Positions 20,270-31,779 of a stretch of 64,000 nt of DNA are shown piece by piece. Position numbers and translations under genes: made by a program. The DNA is from Burkholderia pseudomultivorans. Lineage in GTDB: Bacteria > Pseudomonadota > Gammaproteobacteria > Burkholderiales > Burkholderiaceae. The number at the start of each line of letters is the position of its first letter. Within the stretch, counting starts at the first letter, position 1. The notes beneath the pieces are model-generated. The model searched no databases. It was not told the DNA's origin and was given only the letters and a program-made list of their open reading frames with translations. The stretch is taken from NCBI RefSeq assembly GCF_902499075.1, contig NZ_CABVPP010000011.1, positions 1 to 64,000 of the forward strand, written 5' to 3'.

Positions 20270-21727
20270 TCATGCGATCAGCAGGTCGGGCCGCCACTCG
20301 ATCCGGCGCCAGCCGTCGTCGGCCGACAACTGGCCGTCGAACAACCCGCCGTCGCGGTTTACGCCGAGCCGCGGCACATAGATCAGGCGCTCGCCCGCGA
20401 ACAACAGCGGCACGTCGCGCTGCCACGCCGGCACGCCACGCTCCTGGAACAGATTCTTCAGCGTCCGACCCGGGCCGCCCGGCGACGTGCGCATCCGCTC
20501 GCCGCCCGCGCGGGCACGCGCCACCAGCGTCGCGCCGCGCAGCAGCGTCTCGGGCAGTGCATCCTCGCTGCCCGGAATGCCCGGATCGGCCGGCGCAAAC
20601 ACGAACGTGCCGCGCCACGCGGGCAGATGCCAGACCTCCTGCCCGGCCCAGACGAGCGACGCGTCCGCGTGCGGCGTGCCGGTGCCGTCGTCGGCCGGGT
20701 CCGCGCTGTCGCCCGCCTCCCAGTAGACCATGTCGCGGTAGAGCCGCAGGCACTGCCCCGCATGATCGACGCGCAGCGCATGCGCGTCGTGCGCGTCGCG
20801 CAACTGCCGCATCATGCTGGCGAGCCGCGCGGCCGAGGCGCCCGGCAGGCCGAGCGTGCGCATCCAGTAGCGCAGCAGATTCGCGCCGCGCTCGTCGTCG
20901 AACGCCATCAGCGCATCGCGCGACAGCGCGCGGCCGTCGTCGCGCGCAACGCCGGCGAAATCCAGTTCGGCGAGATCGTCGAGCAGCCGCTGCGCGGCGG
21001 CCGCATGCTGGGCCGCGCGGCCCAGCGCGTCGCGAAAGCCCGGGAAGTGCACGGCCAGCGCGGGCAGCACGTCGATGCGCAACGCATTGCGCGCGTAACG
21101 CGTATCGCCGTTCGATTCGTCATCGATCCACGCGAGTTCGCGCCCGGCCGCGTAGCGCTCCAGTTGTGCGCGCAACAGTCTCAGCAGCGGCCGCACGCGC
21201 TCGACGCACGCGCCGTCGGGACGATAGCGCGGCGCCATCGCGGCCAGCCCGGCGATTCCCGCACCGCGCAGCAGCTGCAGCAGCACCGTTTCCGCCTGGT
21301 CGTCCGCATGCTGGGCGATCCACAGCGCGGCCGCACCGTGGCACTCGCACATCGCGTCGAGTGCCGCATAGCGGCGCTCGCGCGCGCTCGCCTCGATGCC
21401 GAGGCCGCTGTCGCGCGGCACCTCGACATGCATCGCGTCGAACGCGACGCCGAGCCGTGCGGCGGTCGCTTCGGCATGCGCGACCCACGCATCGGCGTTC
21501 GCGCTCAGTCCGTGATGCACGTGCAGCGCGACGCAGCGCGACGCGCCCGCGACGCGCACGGCCGCGTCGAGCAACACCGTCGAGTCGAGGCCGCCGCTGT
21601 AGGCAATCGCGATGCGCGCATCGGACGGGACGCCGGAAAGCGCAGCGCCGACCGCATCGAGGACGACGCGGTCGGCGGAGAATTCGGTCGGGGGAATCAC
21701 GGAGCGGGCGTGCGCACGACGGCGCAC
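20270..21727 (-). CDS. tilS: tRNA(Ile)-lysidine synthase
   Basis: Adds lysine to C34 of the CAU-anticodon tRNA-Ile so that it reads AUA. The 485-residue product has the N-type PP-loop SGGLDST (around residue 44-50), the family region HVHHGLSANADAW, QHADDQAETVLLQLLRGAG, and a C-terminal TilS domain ending in a GxRxP-like ERMRTSPGGPGRTLKNLFQERGVP segment that positions the tRNA. It is 19 nt downstream of accA, the same order as in other Burkholderiales, and likely co-transcribed. Confidence 0.94.
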   Translation of the reverse strand: MRRRAHARSVIPPTEFSADRVVLDAVGAALSGVPSDARIAIAYSGGLDSTVLLDAAVRVAGASRCVALHVHHGLSANADAWVAHAEATAARLGVAFDAMHVEVPRDSGLGIEASARERRYAALDAMCECHGAAALWIAQHADDQAETVLLQLLRGAGIAGLAAMAPRYRPDGACVERVRPLLRLLRAQLERYAAGRELAWIDDESNGDTRYARNALRIDVLPALAVHFPGFRDALGRAAQHAAAAQRLLDDLAELDFAGVARDDGRALSRDALMAFDDERGANLLRYWMRTLGLPGASAARLASMMRQLRDAHDAHALRVDHAGQCLRLYRDMVYWEAGDSADPADDGTGTPHADASLVWAGQEVWHLPAWRGTFVFAPADPGIPGSEDALPETLLRGATLVARARAGGERMRTSPGGPGRTLKNLFQERGVPAWQRDVPLLFAGERLIYVPRLGVNRDGGLFDGQLSADDGWRRIEWRPDLLIA

Positions 21728-21746
21728 GGTGCGAGGGTGGAGCCGG

Positions 21747-22724
21747 TCATGCGCCCGGCGTGGTTTCCTTGAACTTGCCGTAGGCCATCAGGCGTTCGAA
21801 GCGGCGCTCGCGCAGCGCATCGATGCTCATGCCCTGGAACTGGCGCAGCGAATCGGCCAGCGCACGACGCAACAGCGCGGCCATGCCCTTCGGATCGCGA
21901 TGCGCGCCGCCGAGCGGCTCGTTGATGATCTTGTCGATCAGGCCCAGCGCCTTCAGCCGATGCGCGGTCAGGCCCAGCGCTTCCGCAGCCTCGGGCGCCT
22001 TCGCCGCGCTCTTCCACAGAATCGATGCGCAGCCTTCCGGCGAGATCACCGAATAGGTCGAGAACTGCAGCATCATCACGGTATCGGCCACCGCGATCGC
22101 GAGCGCACCGCCCGAACCGCCCTCGCCGATCACGGTCGTGATGATCGGCGTCTTCAGTTCGGCCATCACGTACAGGTTGCGGCCGATCGCTTCCGACTGG
22201 CCGCGCTCTTCCGCGCCGATGCCCGGATACGCGCCCGGCGTGTCGACGAACGTGAAGATCGGCAGCCCGAACTTCTCCGCCAGACGCATCAGGCGCTCGG
22301 CCTTGCGATAGCCTTCCGGACGCGGCATCCCGAAGTTGCGCGCGGCGCGCTCCTTCGTGTCGCGACCCTTCTGGTGGCCGATCACCATGCACGGATGGCC
22401 GCCGAAGCGCGCGAGGCCGCCGACGATCGACAGGTCGTCCGCGAACGCGCGGTCGCCGTGCAGTTCGTGAAAATCGGTAAACAGTTCCAGTTCCGCAACG
22501 TAATCGAGCGTGTACGGACGCTGCGGGTGCCGCGCAATCTGCGAAACCTGCCACGGCGTCAGGTTCGCGTACAGGTCTTTCGTCAGTTGCTGGCTTTTCT
22601 TCGACAACCGATCGATTTCTTCCGAAATATCGACAGCCGAGTCGTCCTGCACGAATCGCAGTTCTTCGATCTTGGCCTCGAGTTCGGCGATCGGCTGTTC
22701 GAAATCCAGAAACGTGGTCTTCAT
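21747..22724 (-). CDS. accA: Acetyl-CoA carboxylase carboxyltransferase subunit alpha
   Basis: The 325-residue alpha subunit transfers carboxyl from biotin to acetyl-CoA to form malonyl-CoA, with AccD as partner. It begins [23 protein letters not shown] and shows the conserved [41 protein letters not shown] and [11 protein letters not shown] regions with the two oxyanion-hole glycine motifs. Length is normal. It precedes tilS in one probable operon. Confidence 0.96.
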   Translation of the reverse strand: MKTTFLDFEQPIAELEAKIEELRFVQDDSAVDISEEIDRLSKKSQQLTKDLYANLTPWQVSQIARHPQRPYTLDYVAELELFTDFHELHGDRAFADDLSIVGGLARFGGHPCMVIGHQKGRDTKERAARNFGMPRPEGYRKAERLMRLAEKFGLPIFTFVDTPGAYPGIGAEERGQSEAIGRNLYVMAELKTPIITTVIGEGGSGGALAIAVADTVMMLQFSTYSVISPEGCASILWKSAAKAPEAAEALGLTAHRLKALGLIDKIINEPLGGAHRDPKGMAALLRRALADSLRQFQGMSIDALRERRFERLMAYGKFKETTPGA

Positions 22725-22838
22725 GTGTTCGAATCCTTGGGTCTTGCGGCAGCGCGTATTCTACCCGCGCGCACGACGCGCAAGACCGGCTCTCAACTAT
22801 TGATGTTTAAAACCCGATAGCCGCCACTCCGGCGCCGT

Positions 22839-23717
22839 TCAGGCGTCGGCGTCGGGCGCATCGAGACTGCGCCACATGTACCAGGTCGCGACGGTGCGCC
22901 ACGGCTCCCAGTTGGCCGCGACTTCCCGCGCCTCGCTGCGCGTGACGGGTTCTCCGCTGAAGTAATTGACGCTGATCGCACGGATCAGGCCCGGATCGTC
23001 GAGCGGCAGCACGTCCGGCCGCGACAGGTTGAAGATCAGGAACATCTCGGCCGTCCAGCGACTGATGCCGCGGATCTGCGTGAGTTCCGCGATCACGTCC
23101 TCGTCGTCCATCGACGTCCATTTGTCGACGTGCAGCGCACCCGACACGAAGTGCTGCGCGAGATCAAGGATGTATTCCGTCTTGCGCTTCGACAGTCCGC
23201 ACGCGATCAGCTTGTCCGCGCCGAGCCGGATCACCGGCTGCGGCGCGAGCTTCGGACATGCGGCCTCGATGCGCGCCCACAGCGACTGCGCGGACGGCAC
23301 CGAGATCTGCTGGCCGACGACCGAGCGCGCGAGCGTGACAAACGGATCGCCGCGCTTGACGAGATGCGCGGGCCCGAACTTCGGGATCAGCTTCTTCAGG
23401 ATGCGGTCGCGCTTGACGAGATCGGCGCATGCCTTGTCCCAGTATGCGGGACGCACACCGACATCCGCGCCATCGACCGCCGCCTCGGACGCGCGCGTCT
23501 TGCGGGCCGCGTCGGCGGCCGGCATCGCGTGCTCCGGCTGCGCCGCATCGGCGCCCTTCGCGCGCGCGGGCTTCGCCGCCGGCTGCGCATGACCGTTGAG
23601 CGCGCCGTTCGGCACCGCGCGCGTCGCGTCCGCCTTCGCCGCCGGCGCGCGCTTCGCTGCCGGACGCGCGGCGACCGGAGTCGCGCGCCTGACCGGCGCT
23701 TTTCTGGCCGTTGCCAT
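22839..23717 (-). CDS. DNA-3-methyladenine glycosylase (HhH-GPD, AlkA-like)
   Basis: A 292-residue base-excision repair enzyme. The first 85 residues are an Ala/Lys/Pro-rich, histone-like basic extension that is probably disordered and DNA-binding. The catalytic part has the helix-hairpin-helix with GISRWTAEMFLIFNLSRPDVLPLDDPGL, where the last Asp region holds the conserved catalytic aspartate, and the upstream VGQQISVPSAQSLW motif. It would remove alkylated purines. It lies between cysS and accA on the same strand. Confidence 0.88.
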   Translation of the reverse strand: MATARKAPVRRATPVAARPAAKRAPAAKADATRAVPNGALNGHAQPAAKPARAKGADAAQPEHAMPAADAARKTRASEAAVDGADVGVRPAYWDKACADLVKRDRILKKLIPKFGPAHLVKRGDPFVTLARSVVGQQISVPSAQSLWARIEAACPKLAPQPVIRLGADKLIACGLSKRKTEYILDLAQHFVSGALHVDKWTSMDDEDVIAELTQIRGISRWTAEMFLIFNLSRPDVLPLDDPGLIRAISVNYFSGEPVTRSEAREVAANWEPWRTVATWYMWRSLDAPDADA

Positions 23718-23760
23718 CTTGCCTCCTACCCGACGGATCGGTCAGTGGAACGCGCCACGC

Positions 23761-25158
<1,398 letters not shown>

Positions 25159-25392
25159 AGAGATGAACCGTGAGCCGAAGGAAACCGCCCTGGCGAAGCT
25201 CGCCCAGCATGCGAAACGGACGGACCACCTGCTGCGGCGCGACGCCGCGCGTCCTCGATATCACATGGGGCGGTCAGGCTGCAAGCACAGCGGTGACGGC
25301 CACGAGAGGCAAAGAAAGACTGTCTGCCGCTCGCCGGAACGCGCAGACGTTTTGTTAGAATGGCTCGGAGTATAACATTCCGATTTACGCCT

Positions 25393-26115
25393 ATGAAATC
25401 TCATCGCGGCCGCGCGCCGAGCGCTGCGACCCTCGTTGCGACCGCCGTCATGGGCGTCGCGCTGGCCCTGTTCGCGGCCCCCGCCGCGCATGCGCAGAAG
25501 GCCCCCGCCACCGCCGACGGCACGCCCGAAATCGATGCGTCGATCGCCGGCAAGCAGTGGAAACAGGCGCTCGCGCAGCTCGACGCGCGCATCGCGTCGA
25601 ACCCGCACGACGTGCAGGCGCAGTTCAAGCGCGGCACCGTGCTCGCGCGCCTGAACCGCGACGACGACGCGATCCAGCAGTTCGTCGCGATCACGCAGGC
25701 GTACCCCGAACTGCCCGAACCGTACAACAACCTCGCGGCGCTGTACGCGAAGCACGGCCGCTACGACGAAGCGCGCGCCGCGCTCGTCACCGCGACGCAA
25801 TCGAACCCGAGCTACTCGCTCGCCTACGAAAACCTCGGCGACCTGTACCTGCGCCTTGCGGCCGAATCGTACAAGCGCGCGCAGTCGCTCGGCCGCACCA
25901 GCGGCGCGACCGCGCAGCGCCTCGCCGACATCCAGAAGATCGTGTCGCCGCCGAAGTCCGCGTCGAACGCGCACGCTGCGGCACCGGCCACGCGCGAGTA
26001 CACCGATCGCGCCGCGGCCAACGTCAGCACCACCACCTTGCCGATGTCGCCGACGTTCCAGTTCAGCGGCCCGTCGGGCGCGCTGGCCGCGCCGTATGTC
26101 GCGCCGTCGCAGTAA
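25393..26115 (+). CDS. Exported tetratricopeptide-repeat protein
   Basis: A 240-residue protein, start at 25393, with a signal peptide (ATLVATAVMGVALALFAAPAAHAQ, cleavage near residue 38). Three TPR units follow (IASNPHDVQAQFKRGTVLARLNRDDDAIQQF, ITQAYPELPEPYNNLAALYAKHGRYDEARAAL, ATQSNPSYSLAYENLGDLYLRLAAESY) and then a Ser/Thr/Pro-rich tail. TPRs mediate protein-protein contacts; the partner is unknown. Upstream, TTAGAAT at about 25355 is a possible -10 box. It precedes two peptidyl-prolyl isomerase genes on the same strand. Confidence 0.82.
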   Translation: MKSHRGRAPSAATLVATAVMGVALALFAAPAAHAQKAPATADGTPEIDASIAGKQWKQALAQLDARIASNPHDVQAQFKRGTVLARLNRDDDAIQQFVAITQAYPELPEPYNNLAALYAKHGRYDEARAALVTATQSNPSYSLAYENLGDLYLRLAAESYKRAQSLGRTSGATAQRLADIQKIVSPPKSASNAHAAAPATREYTDRAAANVSTTTLPMSPTFQFSGPSGALAAPYVAPSQ

Positions 26116-26163
26116 GCGGCGCGACGTTTCACTTCCCTTTTCATCCCCAACCTGAGGATCGCA

Positions 26164-26739
26164 ATGAAACGTCTGTTGCTGGCGCTTGGCGGCGCCGCCC
26201 TTCTCGCGACCGCGCCCGCGTTCGCGCAAACGGCCACCGCGCACCCGGTCGTGCAGCTCAAGACCTCGCAGGGCGACATCCGTGTCGAGCTCTACCCGGA
26301 GAAGGCGCCGAAGACGGTCGCCAACTTCCTCGAGTACGTGAAGGCCGGCCAGTACAACGGCACGATCTTCCATCGCGTGATCAAGGGCTTCATGATCCAG
26401 GGCGGCGGCTACAAGGCGAACTTCGACGAGAAGCCGACCCGCGCGCCGATTCCGCTGGAGAGCAAGAACGGCCTGAAGAACCTGACCGGGACGATCGCGA
26501 TGGCGCGCACGAGCGATCCGAATTCGGCCACCGCGCAGTTCTTCATCAATACGGTCGACAACGCGGGCCTCGACTACCCGAACCCGGACGGCAACGGCTA
26601 TGCGGTGTTCGGCAAGGTCGTGTCGGGCCTCGACGTCGTGAAGAAGATCGAGGCGGTGCCGACCACGTCGCGCGGCCCGATGCAGGACGTGCCGGCGCAA
26701 CCGGTCACGATCGAATCGGCGAGCATCGTCTCGAAGTAA
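26164..26739 (+). CDS. ppiA: Periplasmic peptidyl-prolyl cis-trans isomerase (cyclophilin type)
   Basis: A 191-residue cyclophilin with a signal peptide (residues 1-22, ending AFAQ). The mature domain contains [17 protein letters not shown] (catalytic Arg in FHRV), [22 protein letters not shown] and [14 protein letters not shown]. It accelerates proline isomerisation in exported proteins. It lies 48 nt after the TPR gene and 88 nt before a cytoplasmic paralogue, a tandem duplication. Confidence 0.93.
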   Translation: MKRLLLALGGAALLATAPAFAQTATAHPVVQLKTSQGDIRVELYPEKAPKTVANFLEYVKAGQYNGTIFHRVIKGFMIQGGGYKANFDEKPTRAPIPLESKNGLKNLTGTIAMARTSDPNSATAQFFINTVDNAGLDYPNPDGNGYAVFGKVVSGLDVVKKIEAVPTTSRGPMQDVPAQPVTIESASIVSK

Positions 26740-26827
26740 GACCCTGCCGGCCTGTCCGGCGCCTCACGCGGCCGCGTCGCACGACCGGCCGCGTGCCATT
26801 TAAACCGCCTCACCGAAGGAATTCATC

Positions 26828-27319
26828 ATGGTTGAACTGCATACGAACCACGGCGTGATCAAGCTCGAACTCGACGCCGCGAAGGCACCGAAGACGGTCG
26901 AGAACTTCCTGAACTACGTGAAGAAGGGCCACTACGACGGCACCGTGTTCCACCGCGTGATCAACGGCTTTATGATCCAGGGCGGCGGCTTCGAGCCGGG
27001 CCTGAAGCAGAAGCCGACCGACGCGCCGATCGACAACGAGGCCAACAACGGCCTGAAGAACGACGCCTACACGATCGCGATGGCGCGCACCAACGACCCG
27101 CACTCGGCCACCGCCCAGTTCTTCATCAACGTGAACGACAACGACTTCCTGAACCACTCGTCGCCGACGCCGCAGGGCTGGGGCTACGCGGTGTTCGGCA
27201 AGGTCGTCGAAGGCCAGGACGTGGTCGACAAGATCAAGGGCGTGAAGACCGGCAACGCAGGCTTCCACCAGGACGTGCCGACCGACGACGTCGTGATCGA
27301 GAAGGCCGTCGTCGTCTGA
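26828..27319 (+). CDS. ppiB: Cytoplasmic peptidyl-prolyl cis-trans isomerase (cyclophilin type)
   Basis: A 163-residue cyclophilin without a signal peptide, paralogous to the preceding exported enzyme. It has [46 protein letters not shown] and [25 protein letters not shown] ribosome-binding site precedes ATG 26828. It is 23 nt upstream of lpxH, probably one transcript. Confidence 0.95.
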   Translation: MVELHTNHGVIKLELDAAKAPKTVENFLNYVKKGHYDGTVFHRVINGFMIQGGGFEPGLKQKPTDAPIDNEANNGLKNDAYTIAMARTNDPHSATAQFFINVNDNDFLNHSSPTPQGWGYAVFGKVVEGQDVVDKIKGVKTGNAGFHQDVPTDDVVIEKAVVV

Positions 27320-27342
27320 CGCGCGGCCAGGGAGGCACTTCG

Positions 27343-28143
27343 ATGTTGCAGGAGAGTCCGCCGCGAAGCGTCTCCGCGGGCGTGCCGGGCGAGCGCGAAT
27401 ACGCGCAAGCCGCACGCCCGTTCCTGTTCCTGTCCGATCTGCATCTGAGCGACGCGATTCCGAACACGGTCGCCGCGTTCGAGCATTTCGTGAAATACAC
27501 CGCCGACAGCGCCGACTCGGTGTTCATCCTCGGCGACCTGTTCGAATACTGGATCGGCGACGACGTCCTCGACGACGATCCGTTCGCCGCGCGCATGGCT
27601 GCGCTGATGCATACGTTCTCGGAGCGCGGAATCGCGCTGTACGTGATGCACGGCAATCGCGATTTCCTGCTCGGCCGACGCTTCATGAAGGCGGCCGGCG
27701 CGATGCTGCTGCCCGATCCTTCGCTGATCATGGCATTCGGCCAGCGCATCGTGCTCGCGCACGGCGATGCGCAGTGCACGGCCGACCGCGGCTATCAGCT
27801 GTTCCGCCGTTTCGCGCGCAATCGCGTCGCGCAATGGCTGTTCCTCGCGTGGCCGCTTCGCTGGCGCCGCGCGCTCGCGCAGCGGATGCGCACGAACAGC
27901 GAAGCGGGCCGGATGCGCCCCGTGTCGGCGATCTACGACGTCACGCGCGACGGCGTCGCCGCACTGTTCCGGAAAAGCCGCGCGAAAGTAATGATTCACG
28001 GTCACACGCACCGCCCCGCGCGCCACGTCGAAGCGGACGGCGTGCGCTGGGTGCTGCCCGACTGGGATCTCGACCACGGCATGCCGCGCGGCGGCTACCT
28101 GCGCGTCGACGCGGAAGGCATCCACGCGATGCCGCTCGACTGA
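27343..28143 (+). CDS. lpxH: UDP-2,3-diacylglucosamine diphosphatase
   Basis: Hydrolyses UDP-2,3-diacylglucosamine to lipid X in lipid A synthesis, at the inner membrane face. The 266-residue product carries the full calcineurin-type metal site: FLSDLHLSD, LGDLFEYWIGDD, HGNRDFLLG, LAHGD and IHGHTHRPARH. An N-terminal stretch of about 25 residues before the domain is longer than in E. coli LpxH. It follows ppiB closely and is convergent with cysE. Confidence 0.93.
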   Translation: MLQESPPRSVSAGVPGEREYAQAARPFLFLSDLHLSDAIPNTVAAFEHFVKYTADSADSVFILGDLFEYWIGDDVLDDDPFAARMAALMHTFSERGIALYVMHGNRDFLLGRRFMKAAGAMLLPDPSLIMAFGQRIVLAHGDAQCTADRGYQLFRRFARNRVAQWLFLAWPLRWRRALAQRMRTNSEAGRMRPVSAIYDVTRDGVAALFRKSRAKVMIHGHTHRPARHVEADGVRWVLPDWDLDHGMPRGGYLRVDAEGIHAMPLD

Positions 28144-28179
28144 TACCTGCGGGCGCTCGCCGGCAGGCACCGCTCACCA

Positions 28180-28953
28180 TCAAGCCTGGCGCTCGACCGC
28201 CTTCCCCTCCAGCACCGCCGACAGGCGGCGCAGGTCGAGGCGCGCGGCATCCGCGCCCTGCAGCGTTTCCAGATGCGTGCCAAGCTGCTCCAGCGCCGCG
28301 ACGATCTCGTCGACGCGGCGGCTTTCCTTCGCCGCATGATCGATCAGCCCGTGGATCGCGAGCGACATCGGATCGTCGGCGTTCGGCGTGATCCCGTATG
28401 CGCTGAACGCCGCGCGCTCGGACTGCGGCTTCGGCTGTGCAGGCATCACGACGCGCGCCGGATTGCCGACCGCCGTACCGCCGGCCGGCACCGGCTTCAC
28501 GACCACCGCATTTGATCCGACCTTCGCGCCCGCGCCGACCGTGAAACCGCCGAGCACCTTCGCGCCCGCGCCGACGATCACGCCGGCCTCGAGCGTCGGA
28601 TGGCGCTTCGCGCCGCGCGTGAGCGACGTGCCGCCGAGCGTCACGCCCTGATAGATCGTGCAGTCGTCACCGACGATCGCCGTCTCGCCGATCACGACAC
28701 CCATCCCGTGATCGATGAACACGCGCCGGCCGATCGTCGCGCCGGGGTGAATTTCGATGCCGGTCAGGAACCGCCCGGCCTGCGACACGAAGCGCGCGAG
28801 CCAGTAGCGCTTCGCGCGCCAGCACGCATGCGCGAACCGGTGCAGCACGAGCGCATGCAGCCCCGGGTAACAGGTCAGCACTTCCCAGGCACTGCGAGCG
28901 GCGGGATCTCGCTCGCGAATCGTCGCAACGTCTTCGCGCAGTCTCGTGAACAT
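28180..28953 (-). CDS. cysE: Serine O-acetyltransferase
   Basis: A 257-residue enzyme making O-acetylserine, the first step in cysteine synthesis. It begins [26 protein letters not shown]. The N-terminal helical SATase domain is followed by left-handed beta-helix hexapeptide repeats with the conserved [28 protein letters not shown] and [15 protein letters not shown] catalytic regions. The upstream 24-codon open extension is not family-like. A Gln/Leu-rich C-terminal tail follows the beta-helix. Confidence 0.93.
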   Translation of the reverse strand: MFTRLREDVATIRERDPAARSAWEVLTCYPGLHALVLHRFAHACWRAKRYWLARFVSQAGRFLTGIEIHPGATIGRRVFIDHGMGVVIGETAIVGDDCTIYQGVTLGGTSLTRGAKRHPTLEAGVIVGAGAKVLGGFTVGAGAKVGSNAVVVKPVPAGGTAVGNPARVVMPAQPKPQSERAAFSAYGITPNADDPMSLAIHGLIDHAAKESRRVDEIVAALEQLGTHLETLQGADAARLDLRRLSAVLEGKAVERQA

Positions 28954-29323
28954 GGTCGGATAGGGAAAAAGGCCGGCGGACGCCGCCGGCGATCGCCGGC
29001 CGTTATCGCACCGGGTAATTAACATATGACGTCCGGCGATTGTAGGGCCTGTCGCGCGCGGCCGCTCGAGGCCGCGCGTTCACCCCGCCGCCGGCGCGGG
29101 TATTCGGCGGGAACGTACGGCCGGCGGGCGTTCCGGGACCGCCTGATCGACCGCGAACGATGCAGTCCGGCGACGACCAGCGCGCCGAGCCGGCGGAATA
29201 TCCGTGAAAAACCGGCAAGCCCGAAACCGGCGCGACCGGACATGCGTCCCGCCGGTTCGGCCGGGACGGCCCGCGCATCCGCACAACGGTCGTCCCGCGC
29301 CCGCTTGCCGCCCCGCCCGCGCG
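28954..29323. other. Intergenic region with a GC-rich hairpin
   Basis: 370 nt without a convincing gene between trmJ and cysE, both on the minus strand. It contains a perfect inverted repeat CGCGCGGCC / GGCCGCGCG at 29055-29078 with a 6-nt loop but no T-run. This may be a transcription stop for trmJ or an uncharacterised structured element. Confidence 0.45.
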
Positions 29324-30154
29324 TTACGCGTCGCCGTCCGGCGTATGCGTCTTCAGCAGAATGTGCTTCGCGATGCCGCGCAGGATGTTGACCTCCTCGC
29401 GCTCGAGCCCCGTGCGCGCGAACAGGCGCCGCAGACGCGGCATCAGCTTCTTCGGATTGCGCGGGTCGAGAAAATCGAGCGCGATCAGCGCGTTCTCGAG
29501 ATGCACGTACATCCGCTCGATCTCGTCGCTCTGCGCAAGCGTGCCGGCCTCGCCCGACGGCGGCTGCGCGTCGCTCGCCTGCTGCTCGAGAAACGCGACG
29601 CGCAGCTCGTACGCGAGCACCTGCACGGCCTGAGCAAGGTTCAGCGAACTGTAGGCCGGGTTCGCCGGAATGTGGGCGAGCGCGCTGCACTGCTCGACAT
29701 GCTCGTTCGCGAGACCCGTGCGCTCGTTGCCGAACACGAGCGCGATGTCGCCCGTGCCGACCTGTGCACTGGCCTGCCCGGCGGCCGCGCGCGGCGCGAG
29801 ACGCGGCGGGCCGTATTCGCGCGTGCGGGCGGTCAGCGCGATCGACCAGTGGACGCCGGACAATGCTTCGCCGAGCGTCGCCACGACGTGCGCGGACGCG
29901 AGGACGTCGTCTGCGCCGCTTGCCATCGCGATCGCCTCGGGGTCGCTCTGCACGTGCGGCACGCGCGGCGCGACCAGCACCAGCCGCGAAAAGCCCATCG
30001 TCTTCAGCGCGCGCGCGGCCGCGCCGACGTTGCCGGGATGGCTCGGCTCGACGAGCACGAAGCGGGTTGACGTAAAGCCGCCCGAAGGCGACCGGGACGG
30101 CGCCGCGTCCGATGCGGACGGCGCGGCGATGTTCTGCGGGGTTTCCACTACCAT
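29324..30154 (-). CDS. trmJ: tRNA (cytidine/uridine-2'-O)-methyltransferase TrmJ
   Basis: A SPOUT (TrmH-type) methyltransferase that modifies position 32 of tRNAs. The 276-residue product shows the three knot motifs: RFVLVEPSHPGNVGAAARALKTMGF, LVFGNERTGLANEHVEQC, and IPANPAYSSLNLAQAVQVLAYELR. A C-terminal helical extension (FARTGLEREEVNILRGIAKHIL) is typical of TrmJ. I chose MVVETPQNI at 30154; the frame continues to 30262. It is divergent from suhB, with promoters in the 276-nt gap. Confidence 0.9.
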   Translation of the reverse strand: MVVETPQNIAAPSASDAAPSRSPSGGFTSTRFVLVEPSHPGNVGAAARALKTMGFSRLVLVAPRVPHVQSDPEAIAMASGADDVLASAHVVATLGEALSGVHWSIALTARTREYGPPRLAPRAAAGQASAQVGTGDIALVFGNERTGLANEHVEQCSALAHIPANPAYSSLNLAQAVQVLAYELRVAFLEQQASDAQPPSGEAGTLAQSDEIERMYVHLENALIALDFLDPRNPKKLMPRLRRLFARTGLEREEVNILRGIAKHILLKTHTPDGDA

Positions 30155-30430
30155 GCGACTCGATTCATCAGAATGGCCGTATGGTATCGCCATCGACGCG
30201 GCAAACCCACCCGGCCGGACGGCCAGTGGGGGTTTCCCCGCATTCCGGTTTCCTGAAACCACCGAAAATCGGGTAAAATCATGCGTTTACGCGTCACACT
30301 CGGATGTGGCGCGGGTCGTACCCCGCTCTTTGTCAATTCGCGTCTCATCTCGCCCGGCAAGCTTGCGCCGTCCAGGGCGGGTTGTTCCACTTCGTGGCGG
30401 CCCATGCCGCCGGCTACAGGATCCAGGCTC

Positions 30431-31234
30431 ATGCATCCCATGCTCAACATCGCTGTCAAGGCTGCGCGCCGCGCCGGACAGATCATCAATCGCGCGTCCC
30501 TCGATCTCGACCTGATCGAGATCCGCAGGAAGCAGCAGAACGACTTCGTCACCGAAGTGGACAAGGCCGCCGAAGACGCGATCATCGAGACGCTGAAGAC
30601 CGCCTACCCCGACCACGCGATCCTCGCGGAAGAATCGGGCGAGTCGGAGAACGAATCCGAATTCCGCTGGATCATCGATCCGCTCGATGGCACGACCAAC
30701 TTCATTCACGGCTTCCCGTACTACTGCGTGTCGATCGCGCTCGAGCACAAGGGCGTGATCACGCAGGCCGTCGTCTACGATCCGAACAAGAACGACCTGT
30801 TCACGGCCACCCGCGGCCGCGGCGCGTACCTGAACGACCGCCGCATCCGCGTCGGCCGCCGCGATCGCCTGTCCGACGCGCTGGTCGGCACCGGCTTCCC
30901 GTTCCGCGAAAAGGACGGCCTCGACGCCTATGCGCGCCTGTTCACCGAAATGACGCAGGCGTGCACGGGCCTGCGCCGCCCGGGCGCCGCGGCGCTCGAC
31001 CTCGCAAACGTCGCGGCCGGTCGCCTCGATGCGTTCTTCGAGCAGGGCATCAACGTGTGGGACATGGCCGCGGGCAGCCTGCTGATCACCGAGGCGGGCG
31101 GCCTCGTCGGCAACTACACGGGCGACGCCGACTTCCTGCATCGTCATGAGATCGTCGCCGCGAACCCGAAGATCTATGCGCAGATGATCCCGATCCTGAA
31201 CCGCTACAGCCGCATGCATCCGGCTGCGGAATAA
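30431..31234 (+). CDS. suhB: Inositol-1-monophosphatase
   Basis: A 267-residue lithium-sensitive metal-dependent phosphatase, start [19 protein letters not shown]. Metal and substrate motifs are intact: [26 protein letters not shown] and [15 protein letters not shown]. In E. coli SuhB also joins rRNA antitermination complexes; whether that applies here is not known. The frame is open 50 codons upstream but the family start is clear. It ends at a strong terminator, after which mutS would be expected. Confidence 0.94.
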   Translation: MHPMLNIAVKAARRAGQIINRASLDLDLIEIRRKQQNDFVTEVDKAAEDAIIETLKTAYPDHAILAEESGESENESEFRWIIDPLDGTTNFIHGFPYYCVSIALEHKGVITQAVVYDPNKNDLFTATRGRGAYLNDRRIRVGRRDRLSDALVGTGFPFREKDGLDAYARLFTEMTQACTGLRRPGAAALDLANVAAGRLDAFFEQGINVWDMAAGSLLITEAGGLVGNYTGDADFLHRHEIVAANPKIYAQMIPILNRYSRMHPAAE

Positions 31235-31258
31235 GTTCCGGCCCGCAGTCGCGGGGAA

Positions 31259-31308
31259 TGCGACGGCCCGTGCTCCGCTTCGTGCGGCACGGGCCGTCGG
31301 CGTTTTGG
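31259..31308 (+). terminator. Intrinsic terminator of suhB
   Basis: A long stem CGACGGCCCGTGC / GCACGGGCCGTCG with a loop TCCGCTTCGTGCG, followed by GCGTTTTGG. It marks the end of continuous core genes before the integrated elements. Confidence 0.88.
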
Positions 31309-31428
31309 AACGACGAACGACGAAATCCCCGTATCGAGAGATAGATACGCGCCGACCGATGCCCGGTTATCACGCATCGCGAGCGCCGAAACCCGGCCGA
31401 AAAGCCAACTTCGCGCTTGTCGATCGAA

Positions 31429-31582
31429 GCCGCTGGTAAACTCGGGCATCCCAAGCAACATACCCGATGCCTGACCTATGACCACGTTGTCGCCCGAGGC
31501 CTTTGCAGCCCACACGCCCATGATGCAGCAGTACCTGCGCCATACCCGATAACGCTCAAATAAAAAAGCTACGCCAAAACCT
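31429..31582 (+). repeat. Attachment-like repeat, copy 1 (mutS promoter and 5' end plus element left end)
   Basis: Shares with 33621-33771, in the same order: the identical 20-mer GCCGCTGGTAAACTCGGGCA (31429), AAGCAAC, ATGATG(C/G)AGCAGTACCTG (31520-31537) and, past the truncated gene, AAAGCTACGCCnnnACCT (about 31565-31582). The first part is native host DNA leading into mutS; the last part would be the left end of an integrated element. This arrangement is what integration into the 5' end of mutS would leave. Confidence 0.7.
31478..31552 (+). pseudogene. mutS: Truncated 5' end of mutS (native copy)
   Basis: ATG at 31478 opens a 24-residue frame MTTLSPEAFAAHTPMMQQYL followed by RHTR and a stop. 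The HTPMMQQYLR block is the well-known start of MutS mismatch-repair proteins; after YLR the family sequence (IKAxHPD...) is replaced by unrelated residues. The remainder of mutS is not in the window and should lie to the right of the integrated DNA. Confidence 0.8.
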
Positions 31583-31779
31583 ACGCGAACAAATTTCGGA
31601 GCCGGCCGTTCGCGTCCCGTTGCAGGCGATGGATATATCCGTGCTCAGTGGCTGGTGGTCGTCAGTCCCCTCTTGTTGATTTAAGAGTAGGTGACTTCAA
31701 AGTCGGCATCTGATGTGAAAATTTCGGGGCCAGTTCAGGTTATGATGCCGGCACATCCTCGGAACGTGAATAAAACGAA